DNA of 64,000 nt. It comes from Palleronia sp. LCG004 (GTDB taxonomy: Bacteria > Pseudomonadota > Alphaproteobacteria > Rhodobacterales > Rhodobacteraceae). Under the pieces are notes generated by a model. The model was not told the origin of the DNA, searched no databases, and worked only from the letters and a program-made list of their open reading frames with translations. The stretch's first letter is position 1. The number at the start of each line of letters is the position of its first letter. This document shows positions 9,577 through 19,037 of the stretch, piece after piece. The position numbers and the translations under genes are program-made. The DNA lies in NCBI RefSeq assembly GCF_032931615.1, contig NZ_CP136759.1:1550001-1614000 (forward strand), in the 5' to 3' direction.

Positions 9577-11388
9577 ATGTGCGGGATCGTGGGTGTTCTG
9601 GGCCGGCATCAGGTCGCGCCGATCCTCGTCGAGGCGCTGAAGCGCCTCGAATACCGCGGCTACGACAGTGCGGGGATCGCGACAATCGACGAGGGGCGGC
9701 TCGACCGTCGCCGCGCGGTCGGAAAGCTCATCAACCTGTCGGATCATCTGGTGCGCGCGCCCCTGCCCGGCATGTCGGGCATCGGCCATACCAGATGGGC
9801 GACCCACGGCGCGCCGAGCGTCACGAACGCGCATCCGCATCGTTCGGGGTCCGTCGCGGTCGTCCATAACGGCATCATCGAGAACTACGCCGCGCTCCGG
9901 GACGAACTCGGTGCCCGCAATCTCGGCACCGAATCCGAGACCGACACCGAAACCGTCGCGATCCTCACCCAGAGCTTCCTCGAGGATGGCGCGACCCCGC
10001 AGGAGGCCGTGGCCCGCACGCTCGAACGCCTCGAAGGGGCCTTTGCGCTGGCCTTCCTCTTCGACGGCCACGACGACCTCATGATCGTCGCGCGTCGCGG
10101 ATCGCCGCTTGCCATCTCGCTGGGCGACGGAGAGGCCTTCGTCGGCTCCGACGCGATCGCGCTTGCGCCGATGACGGATCACCTGACCTATCTCGAGGAA
10201 GGCGACTGGGCCGTCCTCACGCGGGCCTCCGCGCAGATCTTCGACGCGGCGAACCGCCCCGTCATTCGCACGAGCGTCCCGATCACCCCCGAGGCGGGCC
10301 GCGTCGAGAAGGGCGGCCACCGCCACTGGATGGCCAAGGAAATCGCCGAACAGCCCGCAGTGCTCGACGCCGTGCTGGGCCATTACGTCAGGGACGGTGC
10401 ACTCGCCTTCCCCGATCCGGGCATCGACTTCTCGGATGTGACGCGCATCGTGATGGTCGCCTGCGGCACCGCCTCCTATGCCTGCCATACCGCGAAATAC
10501 TGGATCGAACGGCTTGCCGGCCTGCCGGTCGAGGTCGATGTCGCATCGGAATTCCGCTATCGCGAGCCCCCGATCCCCGAAGGCACGCTCGCCGTGTTCG
10601 TCAGCCAGTCGGGCGAGACGGCCGACACGCTTGCCGCGCTGCGCTATTGCGAGGGGCGCGCGCGGATCGTCTCGGTCGTCAATGTCGAGAGTTCCTCGAT
10701 CGCGCGGGCCTCAGATCTGGCGCTTCCGATCCTCGCGGGCCGCGAGATCGGCGTCGCCTCGACCAAGGCCTTCACCTGCCAGCTGGCCGTGCTGGGCCTT
10801 CTGGCGCTCAAGGCGGCACAGGATCGCGGCACGCTGTCGGCGTCCGAAATCGCCGGCCATCTCGACGATCTGGGGCGCATCCCCGCCCTGATCGCCCATG
10901 CGCTCAACGCCGAGTCCGAGATCAGCGATATCGCCCGCGATATCTCCGAGGCGCAGGACATCCTCTTTCTGGGGCGCGGCGCGATGTATCCCCTCGCTCT
11001 CGAAGGGGCGCTGAAACTCAAGGAGATCAGCTACATCCACGCCGAAGGTTATGCATCGGGCGAACTCAAGCACGGGCCCATCGCGCTCGTCGACGAGCAT
11101 GTGCCGATCATCGTCTTCGCCCCGTCGGACAGGCTCTTCGCGAAGTCGGTCAGCAACATGCAGGAAGTGATGGCGCGTGGCGGGCGCGTGGTGCTGTTCA
11201 GCGATGCGGCAGGCCTCTCGACGCAGCCGAATGTCTGGCACCATGCGCAGATGCCGGACGTGCCCGAACTCTGGGCCCCGATCCTCTATGCGGTGCCCGC
11301 GCAGTTGCTCGCCTACCATACGGCGATCGCCAAGGGCACCGACGTGGATCAGCCGCGCAACCTTGCCAAATCCGTGACGGTGGAGTGA
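9577..11388 (+). CDS. glmS: Glutamine-fructose-6-phosphate aminotransferase (isomerizing)
   Basis: A 603-residue GlmS making glucosamine-6-phosphate from fructose-6-P and glutamine. Cys2 after the initiator Met is the glutaminase nucleophile (MCGIVGVLG), which fixes the start at 9577, one base after glmU. Two SIS isomerase domains follow, with SQSGETADTLAAL and the C-terminal end NLAKSVTVE that closes the active site. Length is standard. There is no room between glmU and glmS for a separate promoter or glmS-type leader. Confidence 0.97.
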   Translation: MCGIVGVLGRHQVAPILVEALKRLEYRGYDSAGIATIDEGRLDRRRAVGKLINLSDHLVRAPLPGMSGIGHTRWATHGAPSVTNAHPHRSGSVAVVHNGIIENYAALRDELGARNLGTESETDTETVAILTQSFLEDGATPQEAVARTLERLEGAFALAFLFDGHDDLMIVARRGSPLAISLGDGEAFVGSDAIALAPMTDHLTYLEEGDWAVLTRASAQIFDAANRPVIRTSVPITPEAGRVEKGGHRHWMAKEIAEQPAVLDAVLGHYVRDGALAFPDPGIDFSDVTRIVMVACGTASYACHTAKYWIERLAGLPVEVDVASEFRYREPPIPEGTLAVFVSQSGETADTLAALRYCEGRARIVSVVNVESSSIARASDLALPILAGREIGVASTKAFTCQLAVLGLLALKAAQDRGTLSASEIAGHLDDLGRIPALIAHALNAESEISDIARDISEAQDILFLGRGAMYPLALEGALKLKEISYIHAEGYASGELKHGPIALVDEHVPIIVFAPSDRLFAKSVSNMQEVMARGGRVVLFSDAAGLSTQPNVWHHAQMPDVPELWAPILYAVPAQLLAYHTAIAKGTDVDQPRNLAKSVTVE

Positions 11389-11412
11389 CGGGCGGCTATT
11401 CGGCCGCCTGTC
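11387..11412. terminator. Hairpin between convergent glmS and the glutamate-synthase-like gene
   Basis: A 10-bp stem with one G-T pair: GACGGGCGGC (11387-11396) and GCCGCCTGTC (11403-11412), with a 6-nt loop. It lies across the two converging gene ends. There is no clear T-run, so it may work as a weak bidirectional terminator. Confidence 0.45.
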
Positions 11413-13066
11413 GTTTCGCCTGCCCCCGCTTGATCGAGCGGCCGTAAGGCTCCGGCGGCTCGAACGTATCGGCCGAGGCGCGCCGCCAGCGCTTGAGGTA
11501 GATGTCCTCGATCTCGGCCTTCTCGTTCTCGATCAGGTGGCCCGCATCCATGTAGGGCCAGGCATCCGATGCCTCGACCATGTCGCCGTCATTCTCGCGC
11601 TTCATGAAGTGGTGCGGAAGGAAGTCGCGCGGATCGTCCAGGCCCGCCGCGGCCGCCATTTCGGCAAGGGCCTTCATCGTGTTGCGGTGAAAGTTCGTGA
11701 CCCGGACCGACTTGTCGTCGACCACGAGGGCGCGCTGGCGCAAAGGGTCCTGCGTGGTGACGCCCGTCGGGCAGCGGTTCGTATGGCAGGCCTGCGCCTG
11801 GATGCAGCCGACTGCGAACATGAAGCCGCGCGCCGAGTTGCACCAATCGGCCCCCATCGCGAAAGCCTGCGCGATGTCGAAGGCGTGGATGAGCTTGCCG
11901 GCCGCGCCGATGCGGATACGCTCGCGGATATCGGCCCCCCTGAGCGTGTTGTGCACGAAGGTCAGCCCCTCGGTCAGCGGCATCCCCACATGGTTCGCGA
12001 ATTCGAGCGGCGCGGCTCCCGTGCCGCCCTCCTTGCCGTCCACGACGATGAAGTCGGGATAGATGCCGGTGGCGATCATCGCCTTGACGATGCACATGAA
12101 TTCGCGACGGTGCCCGATGCAAAGCTTGAAACCCACGGGCTTGCCATCCGACAGCTCGCGCAGCCGCCCGATGAACTGGCAGAGCTCTCTTGGCGTCGAG
12201 AAGGCCGAATGCCCGGCGGGAGAGACGCAATCGCGCCCCATCGGCACGCCGCGCGCCTCGGCGATCTCCTTGGTGATCTTGGCGGCGGGCAGCATCCCGC
12301 CATGGCCGGGCTTGGCGCCCTGGCTCAGCTTGAGCTCGATCATCTTGACCTGTGGATCGCGGGCCTTGTCGCGGAAGATGTCGGGATCGAAGCCCCCGTT
12401 CTCGTCGCGGCATCCGAAATAGCCGGATCCGATCTCCCAGATCAGATCGCCACCGTGCAGGTGGTATTTCGAAAGCCCCCCCTCGCCCGTGTCGTGGGCG
12501 AAGCCACCGGCCTTCGCGCCCTTGTTGAGCGCCATGATCGCATTCGCCGAAAGCGACCCGAAGGACATGGCGGAGATGTTGTAGAGCGACGCGTCGTAGG
12601 GCTGGCGGCAATCGGGGCCGCCGATCGTCACGCGGAAATCGTGCCGGTCGAGGTGACGCGGCATGATCGAATGCGTCATCCAGGCGTACCCGCCCTGATA
12701 GACCTTCTGCTTGGTGCCGAAGGGACGCGCGGATTCCTCGCCCTTCGCACGCTGATAGATGATCGAGCGATCCTCGCGGCTGAACGGCTCCTCGTCCTGG
12801 TCGGATTCGAGAAGGTATTGCCGGATCTCCGGGCGGATCCGCTCGAAGAAATAGCGGATATGACCGATGACGGGATAGTTGCGCAGGACGGCATGGCCGA
12901 CCTGCGTGATGTCGTAGATCCCCACGATCGCGAAGATCCCGAAGAAGATCGCCGGCACGAGGAACAGCGTGGTGCTGGTGAGGCTCAACCAGAGAAAGAT
13001 CAACGTGAGGACGATCGCCGCCGCGAACGTCCCATAGCGATCGACGGAACCAATTCTCTTCAGCAT
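11396..13066 (-). CDS. FMN-binding glutamate synthase-like protein with N-terminal membrane anchor
   Basis: A 556-residue protein with two predicted N-terminal membrane helices (about residues 13-32 and 35-55). The rest is the FMN-binding alpha/beta barrel of the glutamate synthase large subunit: ISAMSFGSLS, GEGGLSKYH, the KPGHGG loop, and VDGKEGGTGAAP. A cysteine cluster (CIQAQACHTNRCPTG) near residue 430 resembles the 3Fe-4S site of GltB. The glutaminase domain is missing, so it cannot be a complete GltB. Such orphan proteins are widespread and their reaction is not settled. It stands alone, convergent with glmS. Confidence 0.8.
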   Translation of the reverse strand: MLKRIGSVDRYGTFAAAIVLTLIFLWLSLTSTTLFLVPAIFFGIFAIVGIYDITQVGHAVLRNYPVIGHIRYFFERIRPEIRQYLLESDQDEEPFSREDRSIIYQRAKGEESARPFGTKQKVYQGGYAWMTHSIMPRHLDRHDFRVTIGGPDCRQPYDASLYNISAMSFGSLSANAIMALNKGAKAGGFAHDTGEGGLSKYHLHGGDLIWEIGSGYFGCRDENGGFDPDIFRDKARDPQVKMIELKLSQGAKPGHGGMLPAAKITKEIAEARGVPMGRDCVSPAGHSAFSTPRELCQFIGRLRELSDGKPVGFKLCIGHRREFMCIVKAMIATGIYPDFIVVDGKEGGTGAAPLEFANHVGMPLTEGLTFVHNTLRGADIRERIRIGAAGKLIHAFDIAQAFAMGADWCNSARGFMFAVGCIQAQACHTNRCPTGVTTQDPLRQRALVVDDKSVRVTNFHRNTMKALAEMAAAAGLDDPRDFLPHHFMKRENDGDMVEASDAWPYMDAGHLIENEKAEIEDIYLKRWRRASADTFEPPEPYGRSIKRGQAKRQAAE

Positions 13067-13129
13067 TGCGCCACTCCTGTCGTCCGATCGCTCATATCAT
13101 GGGCAAGACCGCCCCATATCGCAACCGGA

Positions 13130-15499
13130 TCAAATGCCGCGCGTGAAGACGAGCCCCATCGCATCGCGCAACGTGATCGGCCCGGAGATGTAATCCTCAC
13201 CGATCCCGGGCGTGCGCAGCGCACAGGTCCATCCCGCCCCTTCCAGACCGGGGATCGGCAGGCGCAGCGGGTCGAATTCGCCCGATGGTCCGCCCTCCAT
13301 ATGGGTGATCGCGTAGATCTCCTCGTTTCCGCGACGGCGATAGCTGGTAAAGATCGTGCGTCCCTCGACGGGGCGAAGATAGTCGAAGTGATCCTCGGGT
13401 CCGAGATTGTCACGCAGCCACGCATGATCGCGCCGGAAGCGCCTGAGCGCGAGCATGAAGCTCGTCTGCTCGTCGTGCAGTGCCGAGGTCGAATTCGCGA
13501 CGTTGCAGTATTCGTGCATGTCGTCCATCCACGCCCGCGCGATGATCTTGAGATCGCGCACGGTAAAGCGTCCCGGCCCGGCAAGCGGCGGCTCCACCCC
13601 GTTCAGAAGCTTGGCGATGTGGTCGAGATCGTATTCCGTCACCTCGACGAGCGCCGGAAGGAATTCGAAGAACCGCGCGAGCTCCTCCCGCGTCTCGAAG
13701 CCCAGCTCCTTGAGGCGTCGGAAATTGCCCGGCACCGAATAGCGGTACGTGTCAACCTGCCATTTGAGGCTGATCACCTCTTCGGCCACCACCTTCACGC
13801 CGTACTTGTCGTCCTGGTTGCGGATGAAGCCCCAGTTCGCGCGTGCGGTGGCGTTCAGGAAATCCATTGGCACGCCCGGGAACGCGGCATAGGTCAGCAT
13901 GCTGACGGCCGGGTTGTCGTAGGCCTTCTCGAGGATCTCCATCTGCGTGTCGCCGAGGCGCGTGTTGATGTTGAGCTTCGGATTGACCTGCGTCCCGCGC
14001 CGCAGCGTATCGTGGTTGGCCGTGCCCGAGATCCAGTTCGATCCGACATGCATCATCTCGTGGATGCGCCACCATTTTGACAGCCAGTAGCCGTAGATGA
14101 AGGGCGTGTTGTGCGCGAAGGTCAGCGGCCCCCACTGGAACACGTCCGCATCGGCGTGCTGCTCGATCACCGCGCGATAGGTCGAGGACAGCTCCCAGTC
14201 CTCCTGCGGCCAGGGGCGTCCGTCCTCGAAGACGAACCACGGGCGATACTGCGTGCCCGCGACCTCCTGGACGAGGTCGGACATCGCATTGAGATACTCG
14301 TCGTCGTGGCGCAGCGTCTGCGTGCCGGCATCCCACCACTTGAAATCCTGCGCGCCGTCGACCCGCACGCCATCCGCCCCGAAATCGACCTTGCGGCGCT
14401 GCAGCTCGAGCATGATCGAGCGCACCGCCGGGTTCTTGTAGTCCATGTTCTGGCCGTACATGTTCGGCCCGGCGAAGAAATGGTGGTTGAGCGCGTCGAG
14501 CCCCTGATTGTCCGAATGGCCGAACACCACGTCGAAGATCAGCTTCTTGGGTTTCGTCGGAAAGTTGTGCAGCACCGAGGCGAAATCGACGAGCTCGTCG
14601 GGACGACCCGATTCCAGCAGCACAGGATTGACCGTCGCCATCCCGGAGATGACGATATCGTAGCCCCAGTTCGTCGTGTCGGGCCGGGTGAGGCTGACCA
14701 TGACCTCGTCGTCGGTCTCGCCGGGCGTCTCGGACCAGAAGCCCGGACCCGTCTCGTAGGTCGTCGTCGGCTCGACCGGCAAGAGCTGGACGGCATCGTA
14801 GCCCAGGAAGATCTGGTCCATCGGGTCGAGCGTCAGGTCCTTCTCGACCCGTTCGGCGAGACGCTCGAACTGCCGCGTGAGGCTCGCCAGCGTTCCCCCA
14901 GCCGTGGCGGTCGGCACGTGGATCTGCAGGATATTCGTGGGCGGACCGAACTTGTGGGGGGTTTCGCCGCGAAACCCCTCGAAATACTCCTTGTCGCCGC
15001 GACGCGCCTGCATGGCGGCCACATCGTAGAGCTCCGCCGGAGCGAAGGCCCCGAAGGGAAGCGACATGGCGAGGGGATCGAGAATCCTGTGCCAGACCTC
15101 CTGCGCGTCGCGCCAGACGAGGCTGTAGAAGTCGCCCCCCTGTTCGCGCGATCCGGCGCGCATCCCCTTCACCGCCGCGAATGTATGCGCCTCGTACCGT
15201 GCGACGGGCAGATAGACCCGCTCGAACGTGACATCCTGATGCGCGCGCGTGAGGTCGAGCGGCCCTTTCGGCGACATCACTTCGAGAAAGACGTCCCCGT
15301 CGGGCACCCGCGCGTCGAGCAGTTCGGGCGTCCAGAAACCGAATGTCGCGCCGTCCTCGGTGACCTTCCCGCCAAGCATCCTTGCGATGGCCTGGTGGGC
15401 ATCGAATGCCGTTTCCGACGTGTTGAGCAACTGCCGGCACTTGTAGGCCAGACCTTCGGCGACGTCACTCTCCGCGGTGATACGAGTCTTCAAAGTCAT
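13130..15499 (-). CDS. GH13-clan glycoside hydrolase, glucosylglycerol hydrolase-like
   Basis: A 789-residue protein with a recognisable but divergent alpha-amylase-type barrel. Region I reads LIFDVVFGHSDNQG, region II GADGVRVDGAQ (nucleophile Asp), region III FVFEDG (acid/base Glu) and region IV ISGTANHDTLRRGTQ. The size and these unusual motifs match my recollection of the GghA-type glucosylglycerol hydrolases known from cyanobacteria. That points to compatible-solute turnover, but a different alpha-glucoside substrate is possible. It is the last gene of the glycogen operon, 12 bp after pgm. Enzyme class is likely; exact substrate is inferred. Confidence 0.7.
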   Translation of the reverse strand: MTLKTRITAESDVAEGLAYKCRQLLNTSETAFDAHQAIARMLGGKVTEDGATFGFWTPELLDARVPDGDVFLEVMSPKGPLDLTRAHQDVTFERVYLPVARYEAHTFAAVKGMRAGSREQGGDFYSLVWRDAQEVWHRILDPLAMSLPFGAFAPAELYDVAAMQARRGDKEYFEGFRGETPHKFGPPTNILQIHVPTATAGGTLASLTRQFERLAERVEKDLTLDPMDQIFLGYDAVQLLPVEPTTTYETGPGFWSETPGETDDEVMVSLTRPDTTNWGYDIVISGMATVNPVLLESGRPDELVDFASVLHNFPTKPKKLIFDVVFGHSDNQGLDALNHHFFAGPNMYGQNMDYKNPAVRSIMLELQRRKVDFGADGVRVDGAQDFKWWDAGTQTLRHDDEYLNAMSDLVQEVAGTQYRPWFVFEDGRPWPQEDWELSSTYRAVIEQHADADVFQWGPLTFAHNTPFIYGYWLSKWWRIHEMMHVGSNWISGTANHDTLRRGTQVNPKLNINTRLGDTQMEILEKAYDNPAVSMLTYAAFPGVPMDFLNATARANWGFIRNQDDKYGVKVVAEEVISLKWQVDTYRYSVPGNFRRLKELGFETREELARFFEFLPALVEVTEYDLDHIAKLLNGVEPPLAGPGRFTVRDLKIIARAWMDDMHEYCNVANSTSALHDEQTSFMLALRRFRRDHAWLRDNLGPEDHFDYLRPVEGRTIFTSYRRRGNEEIYAITHMEGGPSGEFDPLRLPIPGLEGAGWTCALRTPGIGEDYISGPITLRDAMGLVFTRGI

Positions 15500-15511
15500 G
15501 TATTCTCTTCC

Positions 15512-17143
15512 TCAGGCACGCACGTCCGGTTCGGTGCGACCTGTGTAATGTTCGATCCGGGCGATCTCGTGGGCGGCGCGGCGAATGTCGTCGAGCGCCT
15601 CCTGCGCGTCGCGGTCCTTCGCGTCGCTCCCCTCGCCGACATCCTCGAGATAGACGCGCAGGGTCGCGCCCACCGTTCCGGTGCCCGACAGGCGATAGAC
15701 GATGCGTCCGCCGCCCTCGAACATCACGCGCAATCCCTGCTGCCGAGCGACGGAGCCGTCCACCGGATCCTCGTAGGAGAACTCGTTCGCCTCCTCGATC
15801 CGGCGGCCCGCGACCTCCTGCCCCGCAAGCCCGTCGAGCCGACTGCGCAGATCGTCGAACATCTCGGTCGCGCGGTCCGCGTCGACCCCCTCGAAATCGT
15901 GGCGGGTATAGAAGTTACGTCCGTATTCGGCCCAGTGGTCATGGACCAGTTCGCGCACGCCCTTGCCGGTCCTGGCGAGGATGTTGAGCCAGAGGAGTAC
16001 CGCCCAGAGCCCGTCCTTCTCGCGCACGTGGTCGCTGCCGGTGCCGGCGCTTTCCTCCCCGCAAAGGGTGATGCGGCCCGCATCGAGCAGGTTGCCGAAG
16101 AATTTCCAGCCGGTGGGCGTCTCGAAACATTCCATCCCCTTGCGCGCGGCCACGACGTCGAGCGCGCGCGAGGTCGGCATGGACCGCGCGACGCCCGCGA
16201 GCCCACGCTCGTATGCCGGTGCCAGATGCGCGTTGGCCGCCAGCACGGCCAGCGAATCCGATGGCGTCACATAGAGATCCGGCCCCATGATCATGTTGCG
16301 GTCGCCGTCGCCATCGCTCGCCGCGCCGAAATCGGGGGTGTCGTCGCCGCTCATCGCCGAGACGAGCTCCTTGGCCCAGATCGGGTTCGGGTCCGGATGG
16401 CCGCCCGCGAAATCCGGCTTGGGCTCGGCGTTGACGACCGTTCCCCCGGCCGCGCCCAGCCGCCCTTCGAGGATCGCCTTCGCGTAAGGCCCGGTCACCG
16501 CATGCATCGCGTCGAAGCGCATCGTGAAGCCGTTCGAGATGAGCTCGCGGATCGCATCGAAATCGAAGAGCTCCTCCATCAGATCGGCGTAGTCGGCGAC
16601 CGGATCGACGACCTCCACCACCATGTCGCCGAGCTTGTGCTCGCCCAGATCCGACAGGTCCACGTCCTGCGCCTCGACGATCTTGTAGCTGGTGATCGTC
16701 TTGGTCGCGTCGAAGATACGGCCGGTCACGTCCTCGGCGGCGGGGCCGCCATTGGCGTTGTTGAACTTGACGCCGAAATCCTCGTCCGGGCCGCCGGGAT
16801 TGTGGCTCGCCGACAGGATGATGCCCCCATCCGTGCCGCGCTTGCGGATGAGGTTCGATGCGGCGGGTGTGCTCAGCAGCGCGTTCCGGCCGACGATCAC
16901 GCGCGCGGCCCCCGATGCTGCGGCCATCCGCAGGATGACCTGTGCGGCCTCGGGCGAGAAATACCGCCCGTCACCACCCAGGACGAGCGTCTTGCCCGCG
17001 ACGCCGCCGATCCCGGCCCATATGCTCTCGACGAAGTTCTCGAGGTAATGAGGTTCCATGAAGGTGCGGGTCTTCTTGCGAAGTCCGCTCGTTCCCGGCT
17101 TCTGACCGTCGATTGGCTGGGTTTCGATCGTCAGCATGTCCAT
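15512..17143 (-). CDS. pgm: Phosphoglucomutase (alpha-D-glucose phosphate-specific)
   Basis: A 543-residue alpha-phosphohexomutase interconverting glucose-1-P and glucose-6-P. The phosphoserine loop is IILSASHNPGG (about residues 109-119), the metal loop ASDGDGDRN and the sugar-binding segment LCGEESAGTGSDH. The N-terminus KPGTSGLRKK is typical of the long, eukaryotic-like bacterial Pgm group. In the operon it links GlgP and GlgC, both of which handle Glc-1-P, to central metabolism. It lies 13 bp after malQ. Confidence 0.95.
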   Translation of the reverse strand: MDMLTIETQPIDGQKPGTSGLRKKTRTFMEPHYLENFVESIWAGIGGVAGKTLVLGGDGRYFSPEAAQVILRMAAASGAARVIVGRNALLSTPAASNLIRKRGTDGGIILSASHNPGGPDEDFGVKFNNANGGPAAEDVTGRIFDATKTITSYKIVEAQDVDLSDLGEHKLGDMVVEVVDPVADYADLMEELFDFDAIRELISNGFTMRFDAMHAVTGPYAKAILEGRLGAAGGTVVNAEPKPDFAGGHPDPNPIWAKELVSAMSGDDTPDFGAASDGDGDRNMIMGPDLYVTPSDSLAVLAANAHLAPAYERGLAGVARSMPTSRALDVVAARKGMECFETPTGWKFFGNLLDAGRITLCGEESAGTGSDHVREKDGLWAVLLWLNILARTGKGVRELVHDHWAEYGRNFYTRHDFEGVDADRATEMFDDLRSRLDGLAGQEVAGRRIEEANEFSYEDPVDGSVARQQGLRVMFEGGGRIVYRLSGTGTVGATLRVYLEDVGEGSDAKDRDAQEALDDIRRAAHEIARIEHYTGRTEPDVRA

Positions 17144-17156
17144 ATCTTCAGATGTC

Positions 17157-19037
17157 CTATCTTCCGGCGTCGCGCATCAAACTGGCGGTCGAGACGACGG
17201 CGTCAAGCTCTCCCAGCCGTTCGGGGGCGACTCCGATCGTCCTGCGCCAGTTCGGATGCTCGTCGACCGTGCCCGGCAGGTTCGGCTGTTCGACGCGTCC
17301 CAGAAGGTCCTCGATCTGCACCGCGATGAGCCGCGAGGGCGTCCGTGCGAGGAATGCGTGAAGGTCGTACGCGTCGGTCCCCCCTATGAGGGTCGTCAGT
17401 GCCGCGACCTCCTCGCGCCGTTGCGCGCGCCCGTCCTCGAACTGCGCCTGGTCCGTATCGCCGATATCGCGCCGCCATTCGAGATCGCGACCGGCCTTCC
17501 ACCCTTCCCACGTAGGAAGATCGTGCGTGCCGAACGAGGTCAGCGCGCTCTCGCTGTAGCCCTCGGCGGGGATGAAGGTCGCGGTCGCGGCGTTCCAGTC
17601 CTGTTCGAACTGGGCGACGCGGCAGCCGAATATTCCCGCACCGCTCAGCGCATCGTGCAGGCCGTCGGGAATGTTGCCGAGGTCCTCGCCCACGATCGTG
17701 GCGCCCGCCCGCGCGGCCTCGATCCGGGCGACGGCCAGAAGCGCGTCGCGCGGCATGGAGACATAGGCACCGGGAATCTCGCGATTCTGCGGTGCCCAGA
17801 ATGCACGCTCGAAGCCCAGAATATGATCGATTCTGAGAAGCCGCGCATGCGCGAGCTGCTGACGCAGGATCGCGGCCAGCGGCGCGAAGCCGCGCGCGAT
17901 CAGCGTGTCGGGCCTGAGCGGTGCCAGCCCCCAGCTCTGCCCCCGGGCGGAGAACGCGTCGGGCGGTGCCCCGAGCGAAACACCCGACGCAAAGAGATCG
18001 GGATCGGCCCAGGTTTCGGCCCCCGCCGGATGTGTCCCGACGGCAAGATCGAGATAAAGCCCGAAGCGCATCCCGGCCTCGTCGGCTGCGCGCTGCACCG
18101 CGTCGAGCTCGCTCTCCGCGCGCCATTGCAGCCAGGCGTGGAACCCGATCCGCTCGGCGTGGTCGCGGGCGAAATTTGCGACCTCCTCGCTGCGCGGGTC
18201 GCGGTAGGGCTCCGGCCAGTCGGGCCAGTAGGACCCGAGCTCTTCCGACAGCGCCTGGTGCAGGGCGAAACGTTCGAGTTCCTCGTCCTGCCGGTCGCGC
18301 CAGGCGGTGAAATCGGGATCGTCCGCATCCCATTCCCGTGCCAGCGCGGCAAGGCGATCGGGCTGCGTCGCCCGGTAATCGACGAATTCACCGCCGGGGG
18401 CCTCGGGCGCGTCGGCGGGGCCGATATGCACCGCCGAGAGACGCCCGCGATGCGATGGCGAATACGGGCTGATCGCGGTCGGATCGCCAAGAAAGCCTGC
18501 ATGGATCGGGTTGATCCCCACGAAATCCGCACCGCTCTGCCCGAGCGAGCGCATGGCCGCGCGCAGGTCGTCGTAGGTGCCGATCCGCCCCTTCGCTCCG
18601 AGGCCGTAGAGCGGCAGCGTCACGCCCCAGCTCTTGGGTGGCGGGTCGAGGCGCGGCCGCGCGGCCACGATCGGCGACGACCAGCCGTCGCCCGCGATCC
18701 GGTGCATCCCCATCGGAAGCTGTCCGAGATCCGCGCCATGACCCTGCCGGGTCGTGCCGTCCTCGAACGTCATCTCCCAATCGTGGCCGTCCAGCGCGGC
18801 GACGCGTTCGGGCCATTCGGACGACAGGACCATGTATTCACCGACCGGGCGGCGGGAATCCTCCGCCTCGATCCGGGCGAGATGGTCTTCGGCGGCCTCT
18901 GCCCCCGGCGGCACGCCCATCGCGGCGAGGATCGCGTCGCGGGTCTCGGGCGTCAGCTCGTGCGTCTTGCCGATCTGGTCGGTATAGGTCCTGACGACGC
19001 CCAGACGCGCCGCCAGCCTGTCACGCGGATCGCTCAT
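17157..19037 (-). CDS. malQ: 4-alpha-glucanotransferase (amylomaltase)
   Basis: A 626-residue GH77 enzyme that disproportionates maltooligosaccharides released during glycogen breakdown. The catalytic features are present: nucleophile Asp in LLRIDHILGF, acid/base Glu in IVGEDLG, and the third Asp in TSFGTHDLPTW. An N-terminal extension of about 110 residues before the barrel is common in this family. Its ATG overlaps the glgX stop by 4 bp (ATGA), so the two are translationally coupled. Confidence 0.93.
   Translation of the reverse strand: MSDPRDRLAARLGVVRTYTDQIGKTHELTPETRDAILAAMGVPPGAEAAEDHLARIEAEDSRRPVGEYMVLSSEWPERVAALDGHDWEMTFEDGTTRQGHGADLGQLPMGMHRIAGDGWSSPIVAARPRLDPPPKSWGVTLPLYGLGAKGRIGTYDDLRAAMRSLGQSGADFVGINPIHAGFLGDPTAISPYSPSHRGRLSAVHIGPADAPEAPGGEFVDYRATQPDRLAALAREWDADDPDFTAWRDRQDEELERFALHQALSEELGSYWPDWPEPYRDPRSEEVANFARDHAERIGFHAWLQWRAESELDAVQRAADEAGMRFGLYLDLAVGTHPAGAETWADPDLFASGVSLGAPPDAFSARGQSWGLAPLRPDTLIARGFAPLAAILRQQLAHARLLRIDHILGFERAFWAPQNREIPGAYVSMPRDALLAVARIEAARAGATIVGEDLGNIPDGLHDALSGAGIFGCRVAQFEQDWNAATATFIPAEGYSESALTSFGTHDLPTWEGWKAGRDLEWRRDIGDTDQAQFEDGRAQRREEVAALTTLIGGTDAYDLHAFLARTPSRLIAVQIEDLLGRVEQPNLPGTVDEHPNWRRTIGVAPERLGELDAVVSTASLMRDAGR

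Noticed and set aside
11537..17329. Long plus-strand frames of about 850 and 1,070 codons
   Set aside because: Antisense shadows of the glutamate-synthase-like, GH13 and pgm genes, whose motifs are clear on the minus strand.
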